Below the pieces are notes generated by a model. The model made no database searches and was not told the DNA's origin. It saw only the letters and a program-made list of their open reading frames with translations. Below, piece by piece: positions 1 through 9,338 of a stretch of DNA of 64,000 nucleotides. Source of the stretch: a halophilic archaeon (GTDB lineage Archaea; Halobacteriota; Halobacteria; Halobacteriales; Haladaptataceae). The position numbers and the translations under genes are program-made. Every line of letters starts with the position of its first letter. The first letter of the stretch is position 1. The DNA lies in NCBI GenBank assembly GCA_003298465.1, contig QNGA01000006.1:277200-341199 (forward strand), written 5' to 3'.

Positions 1-245
1 TCCTCGAACGCTTTCGCAAACTCGGCAGCGCGGTCAGCGAAGACGAATTCCAGAAGCATCTCGACTTCCTCTCGTGGGCGTGGAACCAGACCGGCTGCAG
101 CCCACAGATCTGGTCCGGCACTCACAACCACTGGGCGGACACGAAAGACTGGAACTGGCCGTCGACCAAGGAGATGCAGCGCGGTCCCATGATGCCGTAC
201 TTCACTGGGTTCCGAACGGGCGATCTCACTCCGAAGACCAAGTAG
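1..245 (+). CDS. C-terminal fragment of an unrecognised protein
   Basis: An open frame enters from the left edge, read from base 3, and ends at TAG 243-245, giving the last 80 residues of a protein. The tail is rich in Trp, His and Asn (for example SGTHNHWADTKDWNWP) and ends FRTGDLTPKTK. I do not recognise the family. The composition resembles neighbouring coding sequence and the stop is followed by non-coding DNA, so it is probably the true C-terminus of an upstream gene. Nothing about its function can be stated from this fragment. Confidence 0.6.
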   Translation, partial: LERFRKLGSAVSEDEFQKHLDFLSWAWNQTGCSPQIWSGTHNHWADTKDWNWPSTKEMQRGPMMPYFTGFRTGDLTPKTK

Positions 246-350
246 CCGGTGTTACGGCACCGGTCGGCTGCCGTCGCTCCGCGTTTCGTCGCTCGCTTTC
301 CATCCTTCGAGCGCCGCAGACAGTTCGTGCGAGCGAATCACCGGGAGCAA

Positions 351-359
351 CTTATTTAG
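351..359 (+). promoter_or_regulatory. TATA-like promoter element
   Basis: The motif cttatttag lies about 28 bases upstream of an ATG at 383. This is the spacing of a haloarchaeal leaderless promoter. It is the likely promoter for the LLM oxidoreductase/Gfo-Idh-MocA gene pair at 472-2509. Confidence 0.45.
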
Positions 360-382
360 CCTGGGGGGTCACATCACCGGGT

Positions 383-475
383 ATGCGATCTGGAAACGGT
401 AGCCCCAGAGAAGCCGCGACCCCGCGGCTGACTGGAACTGGCGAGCGACATCGAACCGTGGTGATGGCAACGTGA
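383..475 (+). CDS. possible 30-residue leader ORF
   Basis: An ATG sits at the expected transcript start of the promoter at 351-359. It opens a 30-codon frame whose TGA (473-475) overlaps the GTG start of the next gene in a GTGA junction. No family is recognised and the composition (Arg/Thr/Gly rich) is not convincing as a protein. It could be a translational-coupling leader or chance. Confidence 0.22.
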   Translation: MRSGNGSPREAATPRLTGTGERHRTVVMAT

Positions 476-1449
476 AGTTCGGCGTGTTCCTCAACCAGTA
501 CTACACCGAGAACGACGCCTTCGACGCGACGGACCTCATCGAACAGGCCGAACTCATGGAGTCAGTCGGCTTCGATTCGGCGACGTTGGGCGAGCGCCAC
601 GTGCACGAGGAGGGGTTCGTCGAGCCGCTGGCGGGGCTGGCCGCGCTCGCCGCGCGGACCGACTCACTCGAACTCGGGACGGCGGCGATGCTCCCGGCCC
701 TGTACGAGCCGCTTCACCTCGCCGAGACCGTCGCTACCATCGACCGTCTCTCGGGTGGCCGGGCGGCGTTCGGCGCGGCCCTCGGCTATCGAGAGCGCGA
801 ACTGGCGGCGTTCGGCGTCGAAATGGACGAGCGAGTCGGGCGTTTCCTCGAATCCGTGGAACTGCTGAAGCGCTTCTGGTCGGGCGAGGAAGTCACCCAC
901 GAGGGTGACTTCTGGAACTACGACGAGGCGTTCGTCAGTCCCGCCCCGGACGACGTTCCCGTCTGGATCGGCGGCCACGCCGACGTCGCCATCAAACGCG
1001 CCGCCTATCGGGGGGACGCCTGGATCGCCAGTGCCTCCTCGACCACCGAGGACCTCCGGGAGCAGATCGGGACGTACGAGGACGCCCTCGACGAGTTCGG
1101 CATGGACCGCGCCGACAACGACGTCGTCCTGATGCGGGACTGCTTCGTCGCCGACTCCGTCGAGGAGGCCCGCGAAACTATCGAACCGTATCTCCTCAAC
1201 CTCTACAAGCTGTACGCTCGCTGGGGCCAGACGTACATGGACGAACACGAGGTCGAGGTGGACTACGACGAACTCGCCGAGAAGTTCGTCATCGGTTCGC
1301 CAGAGGAGTGCGTCGACCAGCTCCGGGCGTACGAGGAACTCGGTGTCGACCACGTGCTCGTGCGGTGCCAGTTCCCCGGCCAACCACAGGAACCGACGCT
1401 GGAGTGCCTGGAGAGGTTCGGAAACGAGGTAATTCCGTCGTTCCACTGA
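472..1449 (+). CDS. LLM-class flavin-dependent oxidoreductase (luciferase-like)
   Basis: A 325-residue bacterial-luciferase-like TIM barrel. The N-terminus MKFGVFLNQYY, the GERH motif near residue 41, the segment AMLPALYEPLHLAETVATID and the C-terminal barrel strands ending ELGVDHVLVRCQFPG are typical of F420- or FMN-dependent monooxygenases of this class. Start is GTG at 472, with a GGTGAT Shine-Dalgarno-like sequence just upstream (460-465). It is followed after 4 bases by a Gfo/Idh/MocA gene, so the two are probably co-transcribed. The family acts on many substrates, and the one used here cannot be read from sequence. Its place in a sugar locus makes oxidation of an unusual sugar or a desulfonation-like reaction possible, but that is only inference. 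Confidence 0.85.
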   Translation: MKFGVFLNQYYTENDAFDATDLIEQAELMESVGFDSATLGERHVHEEGFVEPLAGLAALAARTDSLELGTAAMLPALYEPLHLAETVATIDRLSGGRAAFGAALGYRERELAAFGVEMDERVGRFLESVELLKRFWSGEEVTHEGDFWNYDEAFVSPAPDDVPVWIGGHADVAIKRAAYRGDAWIASASSTTEDLREQIGTYEDALDEFGMDRADNDVVLMRDCFVADSVEEARETIEPYLLNLYKLYARWGQTYMDEHEVEVDYDELAEKFVIGSPEECVDQLRAYEELGVDHVLVRCQFPGQPQEPTLECLERFGNEVIPSFH

Positions 1450-1453
1450 CCCT

Positions 1454-2509
1454 ATGACGAACATCGCCTACATCGGTCTCGACCACCACCACTGCCCGGC
1501 GTACCTGAAGAGCATCGCGCAACTCGACGCCGAAGTGACCTGCGCCTGCGAACCGTCCGGCGACCCAACGCCGGCCGACCTGGACGGCGTCGACGACGTG
1601 GCGTTCTACCGCGACCCGGATCGGTTGTTGGCCGAGGAGGACGTCGACCTCGTCTGGGTGACCCTCTCGAATCGAGACACTCCCGCAGTACTCCGGTCGG
1701 CCGTCGAGCGCGACGTGGACGTGTTCACCGAGAAACCTGCGGCCCGGACGGCGACGGAACTGGAATCGGTCGCTGAAGCCGCCCGGGACTCCTCGTCGAC
1801 GGTCGGCGTCTCGTACACCTGGCGAGGTCACCCCGTCTCGCGACGCCTCCGCGACCTGGCGGACGCTGGGTTCTTCGGGGCCGTGGACGCCTTCGACGCT
1901 CGCTTCGTAGCCTCGGCGCTGGACGCGCGGGACACCGACCACTACCTGTTCGACGGACCGGCAAGCCGTGGCGGCATTGTCCAGTGGCTCGGCGTCCACT
2001 GGCTGGACCTCGTTCCCTGGATGCTCGACGACCCGATAGTCCGGGTCAACGCTCGGACGTCGGCTAGCACGCCGACGGTCGACGTCGAGGACGGGGCCGC
2101 GCTCCAGATCGAGACGGAGTCCGGCGCCATCGGCACGCTGACGTGCGGGTACTTCCTTCGCCAGGGCCGCTACGACACCCACATCGCCGTCTACGGCGAC
2201 CGTGGTCGGAGTGAATGGGACCCGATGGGGAAGACGTTCGGGTTCGACGGGGAGACGACCCTCGAACTCGACTCCGCCGACGACGGGTGGGCCAGCACGC
2301 CCCACCGTTCAGAGACCTACGAGTACGACGGAACCCCCGGGTACGGCGGCAAGTGGGGCCTGGAGTTCTTCGAGGAGTACTTCGCGGCCCGGAACGGCGT
2401 CTGCGACCCCCCGGCGACTCTCGAAGACGCGCTGACGGTGCTCCGCGTGCTCGACGCTACGTACGAGTCCGCCGAGACGGGCGAGTGGACCTGCGTTGCC
2501 GGCCGCTGA
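1454..2509 (+). CDS. Gfo/Idh/MocA family oxidoreductase
   Basis: 351 residues with an N-terminal Rossmann-like domain and the family EKP signature at residues 93-95 (DVFTEKPAARTATEL), which carries the conserved catalytic Lys. The dinucleotide loop is unusual: IGLDHHH replaces the common GxGxxG. The second half is the alpha/beta substrate domain (QWLGVHWLDLVPW, TLTCGYFLRQGRYDTHI). It is one of six members of this family in the first 31 kb. They are probably NAD(P)-dependent sugar or sugar-acid dehydrogenases of the same pathway with different substrates. It sits 4 bases behind the LLM oxidoreductase. Confidence 0.85.
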   Translation: MTNIAYIGLDHHHCPAYLKSIAQLDAEVTCACEPSGDPTPADLDGVDDVAFYRDPDRLLAEEDVDLVWVTLSNRDTPAVLRSAVERDVDVFTEKPAARTATELESVAEAARDSSSTVGVSYTWRGHPVSRRLRDLADAGFFGAVDAFDARFVASALDARDTDHYLFDGPASRGGIVQWLGVHWLDLVPWMLDDPIVRVNARTSASTPTVDVEDGAALQIETESGAIGTLTCGYFLRQGRYDTHIAVYGDRGRSEWDPMGKTFGFDGETTLELDSADDGWASTPHRSETYEYDGTPGYGGKWGLEFFEEYFAARNGVCDPPATLEDALTVLRVLDATYESAETGEWTCVAGR

Positions 2510-2510
2510 G

Positions 2511-4349
2511 TTAGACTTCGTCGCGCGCCAGTGCCGCCAGTAGTTCGCTCTCAGTCGTCGCACGCCCATGGAGTCGCACCTCGCGGAGCGTCCCGGTGAA
2601 GCCCGGTCCCTGGAGGCGACCGTCCTTCAGCAGCGCCCACCCCGCGGGCGAGTCGGCGGGCACCACTGGCCCGTCGAACGACGTTACGTCGACGACGGTT
2701 CCTTCTACCAGCATCGATAACCGCCCGTCGGTCGGGTCCCACTTCGCTTCCAGAAACGTCTCCTCGTCCGGTTCCACGCCGTTGCAACGCACTTTCGCTT
2801 CGCCGTCCGGACCGCGGACAGTCGCTGCGACCGCGTCACGGGCGGGCCGGGTCACCCGCAGCAGGCCGCCGAAGTCCGCGACGTGCTGTGGGTCGTCCAC
2901 GTCGCCGCCAGCGGGGCGGACGAGCGCAGACACAGCTACCCCCGCCGTGAACGCCGTTCGGTCGTACAGATCGAACCCCAGCGAAACGCCACGCTCCCCG
3001 TCGCTCCGGAGCGCTCCGGCCGACCGCACGTCGTCCGGGAGGCCCCGGAGCACCGTCTGTGAGGCGTCCAGGTGGCCGTACCTACCGGCGAGCCACAGCA
3101 ACGGCACGTCAGGGTGGGCGTCGCGCGGCACCACTGGCCGAAGTCGTTCGGCGTCCTGCCGCCGGGCGAGCACTCGCTCGGCCCACGACTCGCCGAGTGA
3201 GTCCGTCTCGAATCGCTTCAGCACGGTGTATCCGTCGCGGGCGATAGCGGCGTACGCGACGTCGGGGTCGTCGGCCAGTGCGATGCCCGCCGAGTAGTGT
3301 CGCTCGACGGGCCGCGCGGCGACGTACGGCCCTGCGTCGACGAGGTGACGGTCGTGCCACCGCTCACCGTCCCACCGGGCGTAGCGGTACCGGTGGTCGA
3401 GCGTCGAGGGGAACGTCGCGTACGCGACGGCGGGGTTCCCGTCGGCGTCGACACCGGCGTCCCACACCCAGGCGTGGTGGTTCCCCCCGGCCGTCGAGTC
3501 GTACACGAGTTCGAGGTCCGACTTCGAGAGCGGTAGGTCGGCCGCCGCGGCGATTCGCGTCCCGTCCGCTCGCCGTGCGGCGTCGTCGTCGAACTGGCAG
3601 TATCGGACGCCCCACTTCGGTGCGTCGCCGCCGCGCTCAGCGTCGGTGAAAAAGAGGTGAACCGTCTCCTCGTCGGCCGCCGCGACGAAGTACATGCCGT
3701 AGTGGCCGGCGGGGGCGGTGACGAGGCGGCGGGGCGCGGACCAGGTTTCGGCGTCGTCGGTCGAGACGCGGTAGTAGGCGTGACCGTCGCCCACGTAGTC
3801 GAAGTCGTCGTCGGTCGTGTCGCGAGTGTACGTCCGGTCGCGATAGAACAGCAAGAGGTCGCCGCTGTCGGGGAGTTCGACGGGGTTCGGATACGTGACG
3901 ACGTTTCCTGCGAGCGACTGCGTCGGTCCGAACGACGCTATCGACTCGGGGCCGTCGGCGCGCCGGTAGTGAACGGCGTCGCCGTTGTGCGCGGTCCAGA
4001 AGACGACGATTCGGCCGTCCTCGGGGACGAGGAGCGACGGGTTCGTGTGGTCGTCCGCCGAGAACTCCGGGTCGAGTATCGTCCGCGAGAAGGAGCCGTC
4101 GTGGTCGCACGCAGCGACGACGAGGTCGCGGCCGGACGGACCGCCGACGTAGGTCAGGTAGGTGCGGTCCGTGTCGCCCGCGTGACGAACCGCGCGGGGG
4201 TTCGTGAACCAGATCCAGCGCGCGTCGCGGCCGTAGGCTCCGTGATGGCCGGCCCCCGAGCGGTCCGGCACCCGTCCGTCGGGGGTGACCCGACCCGGCC
4301 AGTACCCGAGGAGTCGGTCGGCCGGGGCCCGTGGTGGCACAGGAGTCAT
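2511..4349 (-). CDS. BNR-repeat beta-propeller protein with laminin-G-like C-terminus
   Basis: 612 residues. Residues about 1-420 contain repeated propeller blades with Asp-box-like and Tyr/Trp-rich strands (NPSLLVPEDGRIVVFW, YPNPVELPDSGDLLLFYRD, GNHHAWVWDAGVD). These resemble the BNR_4 type found in propeller polysaccharide lyases such as the ulvan lyase families. From about 450 on there is a concanavalin/LamG-like domain (SLGFDLYDRTAFTAGVAVSA, DGRLSMLVEGTVVDV). No signal peptide or membrane segment is visible, so it should be cytoplasmic unless exported by another route. It ends one base from the convergent Gfo/Idh/MocA gene and lies 4 bases downstream of another member on the same strand. 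A role in cleaving or binding acidic oligosaccharides is an inference from fold and neighbours. Confidence 0.7.
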   Translation of the reverse strand: MTPVPPRAPADRLLGYWPGRVTPDGRVPDRSGAGHHGAYGRDARWIWFTNPRAVRHAGDTDRTYLTYVGGPSGRDLVVAACDHDGSFSRTILDPEFSADDHTNPSLLVPEDGRIVVFWTAHNGDAVHYRRADGPESIASFGPTQSLAGNVVTYPNPVELPDSGDLLLFYRDRTYTRDTTDDDFDYVGDGHAYYRVSTDDAETWSAPRRLVTAPAGHYGMYFVAAADEETVHLFFTDAERGGDAPKWGVRYCQFDDDAARRADGTRIAAAADLPLSKSDLELVYDSTAGGNHHAWVWDAGVDADGNPAVAYATFPSTLDHRYRYARWDGERWHDRHLVDAGPYVAARPVERHYSAGIALADDPDVAYAAIARDGYTVLKRFETDSLGESWAERVLARRQDAERLRPVVPRDAHPDVPLLWLAGRYGHLDASQTVLRGLPDDVRSAGALRSDGERGVSLGFDLYDRTAFTAGVAVSALVRPAGGDVDDPQHVADFGGLLRVTRPARDAVAATVRGPDGEAKVRCNGVEPDEETFLEAKWDPTDGRLSMLVEGTVVDVTSFDGPVVPADSPAGWALLKDGRLQGPGFTGTLREVRLHGRATTESELLAALARDEV

Positions 4350-4353
4350 CCGC

Positions 4354-5244
4354 TCAGTAGTAGGGGTCGTAGTCGGCGAGAAACGATTCGCCGGTCACTT
4401 CGAACGTGTCGAGGACGGGAGAGTCGGGAGTCACGCTGCGGCCCTCGGCGAGCGCCGCCTCGATGGCCAGCGCGAGGCGGCCGGAGTCGAGGATGCGGCC
4501 GGTGTCGTCGCGGTTCCCGCTGGTGACGTCGAGGAACGCGTCCAGGAACCGGTCGTACGTCCGGGAGAGCACCTCGGAACTGCTCTCCATCTCGACGGTC
4601 CGGGTCGTCTCTCCGATGTCGAGGACGCTGAACGTGGCGTCCTCCGGCGATCCGTCGAACCGGAGCGTGGCGTGAACGCCGTTGGTGAAGTGAACGTCGG
4701 CGGTCGTTCCGGGTTCCGAGCTGGAGACGACCTCGGTCCAGTCGGCGTCCGCGAGGAAGCGGACCGTGTCGGCGAGATGCGTCCGGTAGTAGAAGTAGTC
4801 GTTGTAGCCGGCGGCGAACAGCGTTCGTTCGCTCCCACCGCTCGGGAGCGCCGTGAACCCCTCGTGGAACGGGACGGCCGAACAGCCGAACAACGGCGTG
4901 TCACCCGCGGCCGCTTCGAGGGTCGCGATGTCTTCGAAACTTCCCGCCAGCGGCTTGTCGACGAGCGTCGGAACGTCCGCTTCGAGGAACGGTTCCGCGA
5001 GCGCGGCGTGGGTTTTCCAGTCCACGGTCAGCACCATCGCGGCGTCGACCGCTTCGACCATCGCCGCAGGTTCGTCGAACCGGCGGGCACCGTACTCCTC
5101 GCAGAACGACTGCACGTAATCTGAATCCCGGACGGCTCCGCCGTCCCAGACCCCACGAACCGACGCGCCATCGCGTCCCGAGAGGACATCGGCGAAAGCC
5201 TCGGCGTGGCTGGTGTCTAGACCTACGAGTCCCATGGCTGTCAT
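4354..5244 (-). CDS. Gfo/Idh/MocA family oxidoreductase, short divergent form
   Basis: 296 residues, shorter than the usual 330-390. The nucleotide loop is non-standard (GLVGLDTSHAEAF), and the Lys motif is DKP (PTLVDKPLAGSF) rather than EKP. The C-terminal domain is reduced. Start may be the ATG at 5244 or at 5235 (MGLVGLD). A TATA-like ttttaa at about 5272-5277 favours a near-leaderless start here. It is upstream of the BNR propeller gene by 4 bases, so they form an operon. Because the GxGxxG loop is lost, cofactor binding may differ from the classical members. Confidence 0.75.
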   Translation of the reverse strand: MTAMGLVGLDTSHAEAFADVLSGRDGASVRGVWDGGAVRDSDYVQSFCEEYGARRFDEPAAMVEAVDAAMVLTVDWKTHAALAEPFLEADVPTLVDKPLAGSFEDIATLEAAAGDTPLFGCSAVPFHEGFTALPSGGSERTLFAAGYNDYFYYRTHLADTVRFLADADWTEVVSSSEPGTTADVHFTNGVHATLRFDGSPEDATFSVLDIGETTRTVEMESSSEVLSRTYDRFLDAFLDVTSGNRDDTGRILDSGRLALAIEAALAEGRSVTPDSPVLDTFEVTGESFLADYDPYY

Positions 5245-5495
5245 GCGTTAACGAGAGTACTTCGGGGCTTCCTCTTAAAACCATTGCGTCGGTTTCGTGG
5301 AACGGTCCTCGTCGAACCGGGCAAGCCGGGTCCGCAGTGGACAGCGACTGTTCCTCCTCCGGACAGGACTGTCCGGACGGCGATGGTCGTGTCGTCCCGC
5401 CGCGTTCCGTTATCCACGTTCCCGCCGTGATACCCGCGAATCTCTCTTCGATTCGTGCGCCCGTCGGAGAGACCATCCCCGGCATCCCTGCAGAG

Positions 5496-6935
5496 TTACG
5501 CGTCGAACGTCCAGTCCTCGACCGGCGTGAATTGCGAAGGGTCCACGTCGACGTCGTAGCCGAACGGGGCGTCGACCGTCGAGTCGACGCGGACGCGACC
5601 GTCGGTCACGTCGAGCGTCGCGTATCCGGCCTCGTGTTCGCGGTAGAGGTCGCCGTGCGTCCCGAGCAACCGCGACTGCACGTCGTCGGGCAGCATCGAG
5701 AGCCCGGTGAAGTAGTGGTGGCCATTGCGTTCGACGTGGCCGACGTCGAGGGAGGCGACGACCGCGAGGTCCTGAAGGAGCGACACGGGGCCGACCGTGG
5801 TGAGGTCCTCGCCGCTGAGCACGTAATCGTGGTCGGGGTTCTCGCGCCGGCGACGTTCCAGCAGGCAGGCGTTGACGACGCCCCGGAACACGCCCTTGCA
5901 GTTCTTGTGACTCGTTCCGTCGTAGCCGCAGTCGAGGGCGCGCCCGAGGCTGTCGTTCAGCGCGTCGGATTCGTCGACGATGGTTGGCGGTTGGTCGTCC
6001 CACGACGCGAACGTCCGTCGAGTCTCGGCCGTCATCGCCTCGTCGCGGGCCAGCGGTTGCTCGACGTACAGTGCACGGTCGAGCAACGGCGCTACGTCAG
6101 AATCGTCGACGAACACCGTCCACGCGTCGCGGAACGCCGCCGCGTCGGCGAACTGCTCGTTCGCGTCGAGCGTGACGGCGTACTCGGTGAGGCCCTTCTC
6201 GGCGAACAGAGATGCAAGGTCCCCGAGACGGTCGGCGTCGGCGGACGGGTCACCGCTCAGCTTCACCTTGAAGTGCGTAAGGCGCTGGGCGTCGAGGTAC
6301 TCCGCGAGCGTCTGGGGCAGTCCGTCGTCGAGGCGGTCGTTCGGACCGAGGTCCTCGTCGGTCAGCGGGTCCGTGAACCCGACGGTGTGTCGCAGCGTCA
6401 GCTCGCGGGCCGGCGTCTGCGGGAGGAGATCGGCCGGGTCGGCATCGTCGAGTTCGGGGTAGATGCGTCCGGGATCGACGCCGAACGCACCGGACCGAAG
6501 CGCCGAGGCGAACGAGACGTCGTGGTGACGACAGTAGGCGTCGACGAGGCCGCGCTCGACCATGCTGACGCCGAACCCCCAGAGGAGTGGCGGATGGTCG
6601 GTGTCCGACGCCCACTCGCGCTGGGACTCGTAGAGGCGGTACCAGTAGTCGAAGACCGACGCCGTCTCCGCCTGCTCCTCTGCGAGGGAGCGGGCCGAGC
6701 CGACCACGTCGACCATGTCGGCGAGGCCGGCCGCGAACGTCAGGTCGGGGTCCTTGACGAACCACAGCGGCGAGAGGCCCTCTGCGGCGAGGCCGGTCGC
6801 CCGCTCACCGTCGAACTCGGCCTCGACGACGAGAAACAGATGTGGGAGCGACGTTATTTCCGTGTCGCCGAAGTGGAACGGCATCCGGAACTCCATGTCG
6901 AGTACGTACCCGGCGGTGTCTCTGACCGAGAGCAT
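5496..6935 (-). CDS. enolase-superfamily (mandelate racemase/muconate lactonizing type) dehydratase
   Basis: 479 residues from the ATG at 6935. Longer frames would run into the divergent gene. The barrel shows the superfamily catalytic signature: KVK at about residues 223-225, metal ligands Asp257 (VTLDANEQ), Glu292 (YVEQP) and Glu322 (IVDESD), then SHKNCKGVFRG near 342-351 with a Lys that could be the second general base. It is about 80-100 residues longer than ordinary sugar-acid dehydratases. These enzymes abstract a proton alpha to a carboxylate, so a sugar-acid dehydratase or epimerase is expected. It is divergent from the Gfo/Idh/MocA gene at 7024, with 88 bases between. Confidence 0.8.
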   Translation of the reverse strand: MLSVRDTAGYVLDMEFRMPFHFGDTEITSLPHLFLVVEAEFDGERATGLAAEGLSPLWFVKDPDLTFAAGLADMVDVVGSARSLAEEQAETASVFDYWYRLYESQREWASDTDHPPLLWGFGVSMVERGLVDAYCRHHDVSFASALRSGAFGVDPGRIYPELDDADPADLLPQTPARELTLRHTVGFTDPLTDEDLGPNDRLDDGLPQTLAEYLDAQRLTHFKVKLSGDPSADADRLGDLASLFAEKGLTEYAVTLDANEQFADAAAFRDAWTVFVDDSDVAPLLDRALYVEQPLARDEAMTAETRRTFASWDDQPPTIVDESDALNDSLGRALDCGYDGTSHKNCKGVFRGVVNACLLERRRRENPDHDYVLSGEDLTTVGPVSLLQDLAVVASLDVGHVERNGHHYFTGLSMLPDDVQSRLLGTHGDLYREHEAGYATLDVTDGRVRVDSTVDAPFGYDVDVDPSQFTPVEDWTFDA

Positions 6936-6990
6936 GAGGCCCCGTTCGTAGGCCCGCCGCAAAAACCCCCCGGGAGAACGACACGGGGAT

Positions 6991-7000
6991 TCAAATACCT
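6991..7000 (+). promoter_or_regulatory. TATA-like box of the 7024 gene
   Basis: The motif tcaaatacct is centred about 28 bases before the ATG at 7024, which suggests a leaderless transcript. The same short intergenic region must also hold the divergent promoter of the enolase-family gene; a weaker T-rich stretch at about 6961-6965 is a candidate. Confidence 0.4.
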
Positions 7001-7023
7001 CCACAAAATACGAACAACAACAG

Positions 7024-8106
7024 ATGAGCAATTATCGTGTAGCCTTTATCGGGACCGGTCCGGACCCCGGGGACCAGAACTGGGGCACGAGCGCGGCGAT
7101 GGCCTACCGCCACGCCGCGGCCTACGACGACCTCGACGACTGTTCGCTCGTCGGCTGTGCGGACCTCGTACGCGAGAACGCATCGGCGTTCGCCGACCGA
7201 TTCGACCTTCCCGCGTCCAGCGTCTTCGAGGACTACGTCGAGATGCTGGAGGCCGTCGAACCGGACGTCGTCAGCGTCTGTACGCCGGTTCCGACGCACG
7301 CAGACATCGTTGTGGACTGCGCGGAGAGCGGTATCCCGGCGGCAATCCACTGTGAGAAACCGATGGCCGACACGTGGGGCGACTGTCTCCGGATGACGGA
7401 AACCTGTGACCGGGCCGACGTCCAGTTGACGTTCAACCACCAGCGGCGGTTCAGCGGCGCGTACCGCAAGGCGTACAGTCTCATCGAAGACGGCTTCATC
7501 GGCGAACCGCGGCGCTTCGAGGTCGGCGGTCAGAATCTCTTCGACTTCGGCAGCCACCTCATCGACATCTGTAACGGAATCAACGCCGAGTGCGAGGCGG
7601 AGTGGGCGCTCTGCCAGGTCGACTACCGGGAGGAGAACGTCCGGTACGGGTCGCACAACGAGAACCAGGCGCTCGCACTCTGGCGGTACGAGAACGGCGT
7701 TCACGCGATTCTCTCCAGCGGCGTCGGTCACGAGAGCGTTCGCTGTTACGTGCGCGTCCGCGGAACCAAAGGCACCGTCGAACTGTGGCCCGCCGAGGGG
7801 CCGGAGCTCCGGGTACGACAGACCGGCGAGGAGGAGTTCGAGGCCTACGACGTCAAGGAACCGTACGAGACGATGCTCCACGGTGCGGTCAGGGAGGTCA
7901 TCGACTGTCTGGAGTCGGGTGAAACGCCAGCCATCGGGGCCGAGAACGTCCTAACTGCCAACGAGATAATCTATGGCTGTTGGGAGTCTGCGCGGCGGCG
8001 CGGCCGCGTCGAGTTCCCGCTCGACATCGCGGACAACCCGCTGGACGCGATGGTGGAAGCCGAGGACCTCACCCCGCGTCCCGCCGAGTCGGACGCCGGC
8101 GACTAG
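7024..8106 (+). CDS. Gfo/Idh/MocA family oxidoreductase
   Basis: 360 residues. The N-terminus is VAFIGTGPDPGDQNWGTSAA, with an insertion in the nucleotide loop. The EKP motif is present (AAIHCEKPMADTWGD), as is the substrate-domain motif DFGSHLIDICNG with the usual His/Asp pair. It begins at the predicted transcription start of a TATA box at 6991-7000. It ends by overlapping the stop codon of the convergent CapA-like gene (8103). A sugar or inositol-type dehydrogenase acting in the same pathway as the divergent enolase-family dehydratase is likely. Confidence 0.85.
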   Translation: MSNYRVAFIGTGPDPGDQNWGTSAAMAYRHAAAYDDLDDCSLVGCADLVRENASAFADRFDLPASSVFEDYVEMLEAVEPDVVSVCTPVPTHADIVVDCAESGIPAAIHCEKPMADTWGDCLRMTETCDRADVQLTFNHQRRFSGAYRKAYSLIEDGFIGEPRRFEVGGQNLFDFGSHLIDICNGINAECEAEWALCQVDYREENVRYGSHNENQALALWRYENGVHAILSSGVGHESVRCYVRVRGTKGTVELWPAEGPELRVRQTGEEEFEAYDVKEPYETMLHGAVREVIDCLESGETPAIGAENVLTANEIIYGCWESARRRGRVEFPLDIADNPLDAMVEAEDLTPRPAESDAGD

Positions 8107-9338
8107 CGCTCTGTCCAGACGAGCAGCGCGTCAACGCTCTCTTCGACCGACTCGGTTCTGCGGTCGGAGCGGTTGCCGCTCAGCACTTCGAGCGCCGTCG
8201 TCACGACGGCGCCGTGTGACTCGTTCCGGAAGAGGTTCAGCAGCGTTAGCAGTTCCCGCCGTCGTTGTTCTGGGTCCCAGAGCGAACGCTGGGCGTTCGG
8301 GTCGTGCGGATTGGTGCGGGCGAGTGCGAGGTTCTCGCCGACGCCGGTCATCAGCCAGTTCGAGTACCGCTTGTAGAACAGTCGGACGGCGATGGCCTGC
8401 CAGTGGGCCTCGTACCGCTCCTCGTCGGTTACCACGTCGGCCGCCCTGTGGAGGTAGTCGCGGTACTTGTCGGCGGCGTCGCCGTCGAGAAGCCGAACCG
8501 ACCCGTCGAGCACGGTCGGGACGAGGTCGACTGCCGCGACGGCGCCGTCGGCGAACCGAACGTCGAGGGCCAGGCCCCGTGCCGTGTTCTCCTCGTCGGC
8601 CTGCCCGTCGAAGACGAAGTTGCCGAGGCTGTAGAATACCGGCGCGTCCTCGTACAGTTCCCATCCCTGTGCGACGTGTGGGTGGTGGCCGACGACGAGG
8701 TCCGCGCCAGCCTCGACGAACTCGCGAAGGCGCGCCCGGCGACTCGGCGGCGGGAGTGGCACGTACTCGGCACCGCCGTGGGCGAGGACGACGACCGCGT
8801 CCGCGTCGTCGGCCGCACTGCGAACGGCCGTGACCGCGTCGCGATGGCCGCTCCAGGCGGTTCCCGGTCGGTCTGCAGTGGCGACGCCGAACTCGCGTTC
8901 GCAGACGCTCACCACCGCGACGTCCGTGCCGTGGACCTCGAACCGACACGGTTCGATGGCGTTGGCCCGGTCCTCGCCGGCACCAGCCGTCCGGACGCCT
9001 GCCGTCGCACAGGCCTCGCGGGTCGCTCGCATCCCAGTCGCGCCGTAATCCATCACGTGGTTGTTCGCCAGCGCGAGAACGTCGAATCCGGCGTCCGCGA
9101 GACGCTCGGGGGCGTCGGGGTCGGCGGTCAGGGCAGGGCCGCTCTTGGAAACCGGGTCGGCGTCCGTCTCGACGGGTGCTTCGAGGTTCGCGGCCGCGAG
9201 GTCGGCGTCGGCGATGCGGTCGCGCACCGCCGGGGCGACGAGCGGGGTGTCGTCCCGGTCGAGGACGCAGTCACCCGCGACGAACAGCGACCACTCAGCG
9301 CCAGCGCCTCCGGCGTCGAAGGAAAGGTCGTCAGCCAT
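8103..9338 (-). CDS. CapA family protein (metallophosphatase-like)
   Basis: 411 residues from the ATG at 9338, which has a strong GGCGGTGAT Shine-Dalgarno-like sequence 5 bases upstream. A GTG at 9386 would be the alternative. Motifs of the CapA / poly-gamma-glutamate biosynthesis fold are present: LFVAGDCVLD, DVLALANNHVMDYGATG, VVVLAHGGAEY, ADLVVGHHPHVAQGWE and VFYSLGNFVFD. These His/Asp/Asn residues form a calcineurin-like metal centre. Haloarchaeal homologues are not clearly linked to capsule synthesis, so the role is uncertain. It is convergent with the 7024 gene, and the two stop codons overlap. Confidence 0.8.
   Translation of the reverse strand: MADDLSFDAGGAGAEWSLFVAGDCVLDRDDTPLVAPAVRDRIADADLAAANLEAPVETDADPVSKSGPALTADPDAPERLADAGFDVLALANNHVMDYGATGMRATREACATAGVRTAGAGEDRANAIEPCRFEVHGTDVAVVSVCEREFGVATADRPGTAWSGHRDAVTAVRSAADDADAVVVLAHGGAEYVPLPPPSRRARLREFVEAGADLVVGHHPHVAQGWELYEDAPVFYSLGNFVFDGQADEENTARGLALDVRFADGAVAAVDLVPTVLDGSVRLLDGDAADKYRDYLHRAADVVTDEERYEAHWQAIAVRLFYKRYSNWLMTGVGENLALARTNPHDPNAQRSLWDPEQRRRELLTLLNLFRNESHGAVVTTALEVLSGNRSDRRTESVEESVDALLVWTER

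Noticed and set aside
5337..7355. 672-codon plus-strand open frame across the enolase-family gene
   Set aside because: It is antisense to a gene with a full enolase signature and runs into the 7024 gene in another frame; composition is typical of antisense shadows.
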